Shown one piece after another: positions 20,063-28,579 of a stretch of 28,579 nt of DNA. The DNA comes from Poteriospumella lacustris (Eukaryota; Sar; Chrysophyceae; Chromulinales; Dinobryaceae). The position numbers and the translations under genes were made by a program. The stretch covers positions 1-28,579 of the forward strand of contig SMOI01000355.1 of the NCBI GenBank assembly GCA_008000375.1, read 5' to 3'. Under the pieces are notes generated by a model, which saw nothing but the letters and a program-made list of their open reading frames with translations, had not been told where the DNA came from and searched no databases. Position 1 is the first letter of the stretch. Each line of letters opens with the position of its first letter.

Positions 20063-21133
20063 ATGTCGCTGGCTTTCGAACCGCGCTACTCTGAGCAATA
20101 CTACAAAGTCCCTTTCTTCAACATCTATTTGCCGGAGTATGTTGAGTTCGGAAAGATCAGACTTCTGCTCGGTGAGGAGTACAACTACAAATTTCAACGA
20201 GCATGCGTGGCGGAATTCATCGCGATGATGTTTTTCGTCATCATGTGTTGCGGGTGTGCCATGGTCACGTTGAACCTGAGCAATCCCAACTTGATGATGG
20301 TCGCGGCATCTTTCGGATTCGGTATCCTGGTGCTCGCGCAGTTTGTGGGTCCTCTCTCGGGTGGCCACATCAACAATGCAGTTTCTACTGCCTTGTTTAT
20401 CGGAGGCCGTGTGTCGTTCATTCGCATGGCGTGTTATACATTCAGTCAGATGGCCGGCTCGGTCCTCGGTGCATTTTTCCTTTGGTCAATTTTCGGAGAC
20501 AGCTGGCCTGCTGCGAGAGCTTTTGGGTCCAACTCGTGGGATGAGTCTGTCTTCACTGGTGGACAAGTGTTTTTGGCCGAAATGATGGGGACCATGTTGT
20601 TGGTCTACAACGTCTTCGCCACCATCGACATCCCAACTGCCGGCGGCGGGCCGCTAGGAGTGTATCCCATCGCGATGTCCGTCATGGTGGCCCATCTGTT
20701 CCTTCTGCCCATTGACGGCTGCTCAATCAACCCTGCCCGGTCGTTTGGGCCGTCGTTGGTTGCCGCCATGGCTGGCATCGGAGGCCGGTAAGTTCCGACG
20801 TCGTTGCGCGGCGATACAGGAGTGTATTGTGTAACCCCGCCCGCTTGATGTAGCTACTATCACCAGCAGTACATGTTTTGGTTCGGCCCTCTTATCGGCG
20901 CAGCCATCACCGCGATCATCTACGAATACGCGCCTTTGAAGCCGAAGAAGCGCGAGGGCAAGGACAACATGGAGGCGGCCATCTTCTTGGCGACCAAGAA
21001 GCGTGGCGATCATGGCGAGATCCTGGAGGACGAAGAAGAAAACGACGGAGAACAGGGCGGTGCAGACGGAAATGGCAACGGAAGACGCCAAGCGCTCCCC
21101 ACAGACGAAGAAGACTACGACCCGTCGCTGTAA
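20063..21133 (+). CDS. Aquaporin B (MIP family) with NNA first motif
   Basis: 334 residues from exons 20063-20787 and 20854-21133 (66 bp intron). It is clearly paralogous to aquaporin A: both share CCGCAMVTLN, NPNLMMVAASFGFGIL, WPAARAFGSNSWD, GGGPLGVYPIAMSVMVAHLF and LLPIDGCSIN. The first half-helix motif is N104-N105-A106; the second is a normal N223-P224-A225. The filter residues Phe84, His211, Cys220 and Arg226 are those of orthodox water channels, so a water channel is the best call. The C-terminal tail (KPKKREGKDNMEAAIF, then an acidic run EDEEENDGEQ) is cytosolic. Its intron lies between GGR and YYHQQ, about 30 residues upstream of the intron in aquaporin A. It is divergent from kinesin-9. 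Confidence 0.92.
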
Positions 21134-21256
21134 ACGGTCAATACTGCGTTGTAACTGTGACCCGTGTTCTCCCTTCACATTTGTGCGTTTTTGTCGACAA
21201 CAAGGACTCTGCAGCGGAGCGGTGTGAAGCTTAAGCCCCACGTCGCCGTCGCCGTC

Positions 21257-21324
<68 letters not shown>

Positions 21325-21565
21325 GTGCTTGCGAGATGTAGGATTTTCTGGGGTCTGGGAATTGTCGCTCAACATAGCCTCATTGTACAGATTGTTCGTC
21401 TAGTTAGCGGGCAAAGAGGCGGCGGAAATCGCCGTCGGCGGCGGGCGCTGGGACGGCGCGGCGCACGAGGCGGATCCAGATGCGGGGCCACTTCGTCCGT
21501 TGGGCGTCGCACAATCTTGAAAGTGCGTACGTGTTGCGCGTGCTCTTGCAGAAGCGAAGTTCATC
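21134..21565. other. Intergenic region, aquaporin B / BLM10
   Basis: These 432 bp contain a long CGT trinucleotide repeat (about 21241-21323) and, nearer the BLM10 start, a TCATTGTACA element (21380-21389) that loosely resembles initiator sequences of oomycete genes (weak evidence). There is no coding signal. Confidence 0.4.
21241..21323 (+). repeat. (CGT)n trinucleotide microsatellite
   Basis: About 80 bp of CGT/CGC units that become pure CGT after 21267. It sits in the 3' flank of aquaporin B and upstream of BLM10. It is non-coding in both gene models. Confidence 0.9.
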
Positions 21566-24500
21566 ATGGACCCCGAAGATTTGGAAGACGAGTCAGCGGC
21601 CTCCGAAGAGGAGGAGGCAGGAGACGAGGGGAGCATCAGCTCCGACGAGTTCGAGGTCGACGGGAAGACGGACATGCTCAATCTGCCAGAATTACGAGAT
21701 CCCGATGAGGACAATCCTTCCTCTTTCTTTTACGTGAACAGATTCCTCCCGCCGGTCGAGAGAGACTCCGTTGACGAAGAAGGGCGCCGGGCGGTGGAAA
21801 ACATCCGCAGCGTCCTCGACGACGTCGAGCGAGAATTTCACGACGATGACCTGTTGAAGGAGAACACTCTGCTCTCGTTCACCCACAAACTGAATGCGCA
21901 CATGGACTTGAAGTATCCCCTGTCTGTACGTGTCGCTGTTGCTTGCACCCGCCGCCGTCTCTTCGTTCATCGCCGCCTGTTCTTCAGACGGAGCTGCGCC
22001 GGCGAATCATTTTGCTGGCTCAGGACATTCACGCCTCGAGGGCGAAGACGTCCACCATAGGCCGCACGCTGGCGCTGAGGATCATGACGATCATGATGGG
22101 CAAGTCGTGGGGCCCACTGGCGCTCACCGTCGACTGGCGGCCGTACTGGAGCGAGATGGTCGCGCGGATGTACAACGAGGACTACGAGGGCAAGTTCATG
22201 ACGTCGGAGACGATCCAAAGCAGCTACTACCGCTCGCTCGCGCTCTTCATCTACACGGCGCGGCGCTTCTACGCGACGAACGACCCCGACGCGCGCTTCG
22301 GCCACGACGTCGCCGACGTCGCCATGCGCCACCTGGAGAACGTCTCGACCCCGCAGTTCATGGAGGGGGCGCTGCTGCTCGCCCTCTGCTTGCCGAACGA
22401 ATTCGCGCACTACGACGAACTGCTACCGCAGTGGTTCGCCGTGTGGGGGCGCGTGAACCAGAACTCGCTGTGGGACATGGCGTGGCTCCTGGTGATGGCG
22501 CACGCGGTGAAGATGGTCCCCGCCTTCGACTGGAAGCCCTACCTGCCGTTCCTGTTCAGCAAATTGAAGTCGCTGCTGCGCCTGCCGCTCGTGAAGTCGG
22601 CGTTCTCGTTCAACTGCTTCCCGCGCGTCGTGCCCTCGTTCTACCAGTTCCCCTTCAGCTTCTACAGCGACTTCCACCACACGATGCTCTTCAAGCTCAC
22701 CAAGGTCATCAGCAAGGTCGTTCTGCAGGACGCGACGCGCGTCGCGCCCGAGGTGTCCGTCGTGACGCTGCCCGCGGCGGTGGAGGAGGCGCTGGCGCAG
22801 CGCGCGGTGAAGATCCCCGGCGTGAACCAGGCGGAGGGTCTGCAGATCGCCGAGTCCGCTGCGCAGCTGCTGCAGTTCGTGCACTCGCTGCGCGCCTTCG
22901 TGCACGCGGCGGGGTCGGGCGAGTACACGGCGCGCATCGCGGTCTTCATCACCGTCGTGCTGAAGACGTTCGCGGCGCACCTCGGAGGCGCGGTCGGCGA
23001 CCTGCTGCAGGACGACGCCGCCGACGCCGCCGTCTTCCCCGTGCGGCAGCACGCGGCGCTGCCGACGATTCGCTACGTGGCGGGCTACCTCCTGACGTAC
23101 GTGCTGGACAGCGTCTTCGTGGAGGACCCGCGCGTGAACCACGCCTTCGCGCGCTGCATCGAGCACCTGGTGCCCGTCCTGCCCGACAGCGTCCACGTGC
23201 TCTGCCCCTTCTTTCTCGACGCGCTCGAGCCGCGCGCCTTTCAGGACGCGGCGCACAGCATGGTGGCGCTGAAGTCGCTGGGCTTTCTGCTGCGCCCGGC
23301 GCTGTTCCCGCAGCCGCTGATCCTGTCGTACCTGCCGCGACTGCTGCGGCTGCTGCTGCAGGGTCTGGAGGCGTCCACGCCCGACCGCATCAACGCCATC
23401 CTCTACCTGCTGTACCAGCTCTTCACCTGGCTGCCCGTGTCCAAGGCGATCGTCGTGCAGGTGCCCGCCTTCGCCTCGTACCCCGCGCTGCTGGAGGCGC
23501 CGTCGAGCGCTGCGCTGCGGGCGCTGCTCACCGAGCGCCGCGCGCCGCAGTTTCAGGTCGAGTACGACGCGCTGGTGGACTACGTCGTGACGGACTGGTT
23601 CCCGCAGCTGCTCGAGCGCGTCTTCGTGGTCACCGACGCGGAGGAGGCGTCGGTGAAGGGCGCCGAGTCGACGGCCATCACCATCGCCGGCCAGCTGCTG
23701 TCCATCTTCTACCAGGCGCTCGAGTCGCCCGACGCCGCCTTCGTGCGCGCCATCGCCGAGAAGATCCGCGACTACGCGCTGCAGCGCGCCCCGGCGCACA
23801 CGGACAAGACCTGCGGCAAGCTCGTCGAGTACTTCGTGTCGAGCTTCCCCGCGTACCAGAGCTTCTTCCTCGACGCGCTGCTGAGCAGCGACTTCGTCGC
23901 CGCGACGATGACGTCTGAGCGGCTCGTCTTCCGCCTGCGCCTCGTCGGCGCGACCTTCCGCCGCGCCGCCGGCGAGCCGCTGTCGCCCAGCGCGCAGGCC
24001 GCCTTCCACGACGCCTTCGTCGCGAACCGCCGCCGCTTCCTGCACCACGAGGACGCGAAGGTGCGCAAGATGACGACGAAGGTCTACAAGGACGTGCTCA
24101 AGGCGCTCACGGCCGTGTACCCGCTGCGGCAGGGCCCGCGCTTCGCCAGCGCGCAGTGTGCGCAGGTGTGTCTCGGCGCGCCGAACATGGCGCAGTCGGG
24201 CGAGGACGTGCAGTGGTTCGTGCCGACGGCCGCGTCGATGCAGCGCGCGGTCGACCTGCTGCGCCACTGGACCGACGGCGCTGTCGCCGACGTCACCGCC
24301 GCCCTGGCCGACGAGGGCCCCGCGCGGGCCGACGACGTCGTTGGCGCCGGCCTCGCGGCCATCCGTCGCCTCGGCCGAGGCGCGGCCTCGGTGCTGGCCT
24401 TCGCCGCGCCGCCGGAGGCGTCGAGCGCCGTCTTCGTGCGCACGGGCCGTGAGTGCTACGTCGCGCTGCTGGCGCGCGAGGAGGACCGCGTCTACCTGCA

Positions 24501-27500
24501 GCAGTACCAGGCGCGCGGCCTGCGCTTCCTCGCCGACGTGCACCGCGGCCTGGAGGCGAGCAGCGGCCGCAAGGGCAGCCTCGCGAACAACGTCTTCGTG
24601 CGCAAGCAGTGGATGAAGGCGCTGAGCGTCCTCGTGGCGCAGCGCCTGGCGGTCTGCACCGACTGCGAGACGTACCGCGCCGACCTCGTCAGCACGGCCG
24701 CCATGGGCACCAGCGCGCTCTCCGACGCGGTGTACAAGCGCTTCAAGGCGCGCGGCAACATCCAGCGCACGCCCACCGGCGCCGACAGGGCGCGCGTCGG
24801 CGCGCAGCTGCAGTGCGCGCACTACTGGAAGCGCCACGACTGGCCGGTGCACACGCAGTCGGAGCAGGTCTGGACGCAGCACGGCCTGCGCGCGCTCTTC
24901 TTCTCGTTCCAGGAGACGCACGCGGCGCTGGCGGCCGAGCACGGCGCCGCCGCGCGCGAGTGTCTCGCGCTGCTGCTGGAGCTCACGCGCCACAACTACG
25001 ACGAGATCCACCCGCAGGCGCGCGCGTACTTCCTCGGCCTCTACGACCACTTTCCGATGGCGCTGCGCCACGAGTACTGCGAGCAGCTGCTGCGCCAGCT
25101 GTACCAGCCGCGCCCGGGCTTCTACCCGATGGCCTCGACGCTCGTGCTGCTGACGTCGCGCTTCATCGAGCTGATCCACACGAACGACGCGCTGAAGACG
25201 CAGTTTCTGCTGGCGATGCCGCACGTCGTGGCGGCGGCGGGCGAGGAGGCCGACGAGGAGAAGAAGGAGGTCGTCCTCGCGACCTTCACGACGCTCTTCA
25301 TCGCCTACGCCAACGGCTGGTCCTTCCCGCTGCACGCGCTGGGCAAGGCGCGCGTGCAGGACGCGCTGCTGCGGCCGTGTCTCGAGTCGTTCGGCATGAA
25401 GCTGCCCGAGGACGAGAGCGACGCGGTGAGCGGCGACGTCCTCGCGGCGAAGACGGCGTGGAAGAGCCGCGGCATGCGCTACGACACGTTCCAGGGCTTC
25501 ATCGTCGCGCACCTCTTCGAGCCGGGGCTGCTGCTGCGCGGCCACCTGTCGACCGAGGTCGTGCGCTTCCTGTGGCGCCACCTGACCGAGTGCCACGACC
25601 AGCCGACGCAGTACATCGGCGACGTGCTCTTCTTCATGCTCGTGGGCGTGCTGCAGGGCTGCGGCGCCGAGGAGCGCGAGCAGCTGCTGGCGCAGCCCTG
25701 GGCCGTGTACCTGCGCAGCCGCCTGAACCCGCTGGCGCGCAGCCACGACTGGCAGGGCTTCGTCGTGAGCCAGGTGCGGCTGGCGCTGCACAGCCTCGTC
25801 GCGGGCGGCAGCAACATCTGGACGGACGGCGTCGACGCCGTCGTCGACGTCGTCGTCGGCCCCTACCTCAACCTCACCTCCGGCCGCCAGTCGCGGCGCC
25901 GCACGGGGATGCCGCTGTTCTCGCTGAACTTCAGCGACTCCTTCGCGTCGCTGGTCTTCACGCTCTGCGACACGGGCCTCGTGCCGCTGGTCGACGGCGA
26001 CGCCGCCGCCTGCGACGTGCTGCGCGCCATCCTCTTCGACGTGCTCGAGGACGCGACGCTGGCGGCCGCGGGGCGCGCGGGCGGCGCCGCGGCCCACGAC
26101 GGGCCGCTGGAGGCGCGCCTCGTCAACGACCTGCGCGCCGAGGTCTTCGGCGGCCTGTTGCGCTTCTTCTTCGTCCACCGCGCGCGCTTCGGCGACGAGC
26201 AGGCGGCCGTCGGCGACCTCCTCGCGACGTATCTGCGCGCGCAGACGGAGCAGGTGAACGTGGAGTTCCTGCAGGACTGGCAGGAGGCGCTGCACTTCGC
26301 CACCGAGGCGCTGGACGCGGAGGCGCTGCGCGCCGCGGCCGGCGACGCGCTCGTGCAGCAGATCGTGCGCGACTTCGCGAGCACGGTGATGATGGCGGGC
26401 GCCAACCTGCGCAGCCGCCTGTTCCTCGAGCGCCAGCACAGCAGCGGCGACGAGGCCGCCGACCTCGACGGCGCCGACATCCCCAAGCTGCTGCGCCAGT
26501 ACAGCGACCTCGACGTCAGCGCAGCGCCCCGCGACGCGCCGGTCGCCGGTGACGCGGCGGCGTCGGACGAGGCGTCGGCGGCGTCGGCGGCGACGGAGGA
26601 GTCGCTGCCGAGCTACGACCACCGCTTCCCGCTCGCGCTGTCGCGCCAGCACTCGCTGTCGCAGCCCGCGTCGAAGCCCGCGGCCCACGCGGCCCACATG
26701 GCGCACGGCGCGCCGGGCGGCGGTCACGCGCACAAGGTCGCGGGCGCCGCGGCGCACGCCGTCGACTCGGCGGCGGCGCTCGTGCGGCAGACGTCGCTGA
26801 CCAGCGTCGACGGCGCCGGCGCCGCGGGCGACCTGCCGCCCGCCGGCCTCCTGAAGCGCCAGCGCTCGAGCTCGCTGCGCAACCCCGTCGACCGCCTGGC
26901 GCCCGTCGCCGCGGCTCCGTCGCCGGCGATGGACGACGACGACGGCGACGACGACGACGGCGGCGAGTGGGAGGACGCGTCGGAGGCGCAGACGCCGCAG
27001 GGCGATGCGAAGGGCGACGCGGACAAGGCGCCGCAGGACGGCGGCTTCCAGTTCATCGACAAGGCCTTCGCGCTGCTGCGCGCCGTGCTCGCCGGCCTGT
27101 CGACGTCGGCGCTGTTCGCGCGCGACGCGGCGGACGCGTCGCTGTGGTCGGTGCCGGCGGCGGTGCTGAGCTTCCTCGCGTCGGCGGAGGTGGACCTCGT
27201 CGTGGCCTACACCTCGTCGCGCGTGCAGCTCATGACCATCGTCGCGACGCTCGCCGACGTGTGCGGCGGCCGGCCGTTTCTGGCGGAGGCGCTGGACGCG
27301 ATCGTCGCGAAGCTGCTGCAGGCCGCGGCGGCCGACGGCGGCGCGCACGGCGAGGCGGACGTCGGCAGCGAAGGCGACGAGGCGCCGCGGCCGGCGAAGA
27401 AGGCGCGCACGGCGGCGGCTGCGGCTGCGGCGGCGAGCGTCGCGGAGGTCGACGGCGGCGCCGACGGCGCGACGAAGCGCCGGCAGTACGCGGTGGAGTC

Positions 27501-28432
27501 GGTGTCGGTCCTGCTCACGTCGCTGTGGCACATGACCAACGCCGCCGACTGCGCGCGCCCCGTCGCGCTGCGCTGCCTGCCGACGCTCATCGAGGCGCTC
27601 GACGCGGCGCACAACGAGACGGTGCAGGAGGCCGTCGCGGCGCTGTTCACCTTCGCGCTGGGCATTCTGCAGGTGGACGACGCGCGCGACCCCGCGGCGG
27701 CCGTCGAGGGCACGCTGCAGACGCTGCAGCCGTATCTGTCGCGTGCGCCGCTGTGGCACGACAACTGGCGCGTCCGCGAGGTGCTGCTGCGCCTGGGCAT
27801 GGCGCTGCAGAGCTGGCTGTGGCACTGCCTCGGCCCGAGGCAGCGCCAGGCGGTGAAGGACGTCATCGTGGGCGGCCTGAAGGACCCGCAGCGACAGGTG
27901 CAGGACGCCGCGCTGACGGCGATGCCCGACTACCTCGCGCTCAAGTCGGACGCCGAGCTCAAGGTCATCGCGGAGGCCTATCTGCGCAACTCGGAGACGC
28001 TGCTGCTCAGGTAAGTGCGCCCCGCCGCCGTCTTCGTCTTCGTCTTCGTCGCCGTCTGACCGCTGTCGTCGCTGTTGTCGCTGTCGTCGCAGGGAGAAGC
28101 AGAAGCGCAAGCAGAAGAAGCAGGACGACGCCGGCCACGCGCCGAAGGAGAGCTCCGCGCTCGAGCCCGGGCACCTGACGACAGTGCAGATGCTGGCCGC
28201 GATCGTCCTCGCGCGGCCGTACGACCTGCCCGCCTTCACGCCGGCGGTGCTCGCGTCGCTGCTGCGCCACCGCCACGTGGGCAACGACACCGTCAGGTCC
28301 ATCGTCCAGCGCGTCGTGCAGGACTTCCGCACCTCGCACCAGGACCGCTGGGAGCAGGACCTGCGCGCGAAGTTCTCGGCGGAGCAGCTCGAAGACCTGC
28401 AGGGCGCCGGCGCGGCGCACTACTTCGCCTGA
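21566..28432 (+). CDS. PSME4: Proteasome activator BLM10/PA200
   Basis: 2240 residues from exons 21566-21925, 21988-28010 and 28093-28432 (introns of 62 and 82 bp). The acidic N-terminus (MDPEDLEDESAASEEEE) leads into FFYVNRFLPP. BLM10 landmarks follow: WGPLALTVDWRPYW near 165-180, WDMAWLLVMAHAVK, SFNCFPRVVPSFYQFP, then helical HEAT-like repeats to the C-terminal block (GGLKDPQRQVQDAALTAM). BLM10/PA200 caps the 20S proteasome and promotes ATP- and ubiquitin-independent degradation, including of acetylated histones, often in the nucleus. A low-complexity insert at about 1628-1805 with an acidic run (DDDDGDDDDGG) and a basic RPAKKARTAA (about 1920), possibly a nuclear signal, make it longer than human PA200 (about 1840). 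The C-terminus is HYFA, where the family typically ends YYA. Start ATG 21566 has a good context. Confidence 0.93.
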
Positions 28433-28579
28433 GCTGCCCGCCCGCCGCCGCTGCTGCTGCGTCGCCCAGTCCGCCGCGTGACCCGCACGTCGTTGTTAGT
28501 TTGACCACAGCCCCCTCGTAAGCCGGCGCGGCCAGCAGCCCGCCGCGTGTCTCTGTCTAACCGATGCGAAGTGAAGAGC
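28433..28579. other. 3' flank of BLM10 to window edge
   Basis: 147 bp of pyrimidine-rich and then mixed sequence after the BLM10 stop. Nothing further is recognised. Confidence 0.4.

Noticed and set aside
22423-28332. A 1969-codon open frame on the - strand across the BLM10 gene
   Set aside because: The + strand frame has clear BLM10/PA200 similarity and splice sites. The antisense frame is Arg/Gln/Val/Glu-rich low-complexity, as expected where TTA, CTA and TCA codons are rare on the coding strand of a GC-rich gene.
1-28579. CRISPR arrays, insertion sequences, tRNA or rRNA genes, bacterial operon signals
   Set aside because: None was found. The genes are intron-containing eukaryotic genes, and no tRNA T-loop/anticodon arrangement or terminal inverted repeats with a transposase were seen.

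Overview
The window is a stretch of a GC-rich eukaryotic nuclear genome. The genes are split by short spliceosomal introns (59-82 bp, GT-AG, many with GTAAG-type donors), packed closely on both strands, and encode eukaryote-only families: kinesin-9, BLM10/PA200, a two-pore-channel relative, a PH-START protein and a mitochondrial uL3. A kinesin-9 (KIF6 type) points to a flagellated organism. Few short introns, CGT-rich simple repeats and this gene set suit a flagellated protist, perhaps an oomycete-like stramenopile. That taxonomic guess is inference with low to moderate confidence.

Layout, left to right: the 3' end of an unidentified + gene (1-276); aquaporin A on - (432-1577), divergent from a + mitochondrial ribosomal protein L3 gene (1979-2984); a very large - gene (3417-9450) for a channel built from two tandem two-pore-channel units, divergent from a + PH/START-like membrane protein gene (about 9973-13241); a + protein with an EF-hand pair (13714-15167); a + ABHD11-like hydrolase (15775-16875), convergent with a - kinesin-9 gene (16960-19663); kinesin-9 is divergent from aquaporin B on + (20063-21133); and a + BLM10/PA200 proteasome activator (21566-28432). 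Exon joins were worked out by keeping the reading frame through GT-AG introns and by comparing paralogous segments.

Three gene pairs (aquaporin A/uL3m, the tandem channel/PH-START, kinesin-9/aquaporin B) start back to back across 400-520 bp and may share promoters. The genes do not form a metabolic pathway. Two water-channel paralogues, an intracellular-type cation channel and a lipid-binding membrane protein do share an endomembrane and osmoregulation theme, which in a wall-less flagellated stage would suit a contractile or water-expulsion vacuole (inference only).

The most unusual item is the channel: one chain of about 1965 residues with four 6-TM domains. Its first half keeps TPC-like filter residues and its second half does not. 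Next come the two aquaporins, which keep a classical water-channel selectivity filter but have lost the proline of the first NPA motif in two different ways (NSA and NNA), and the PH domain interrupted by a glycine-zipper membrane segment.
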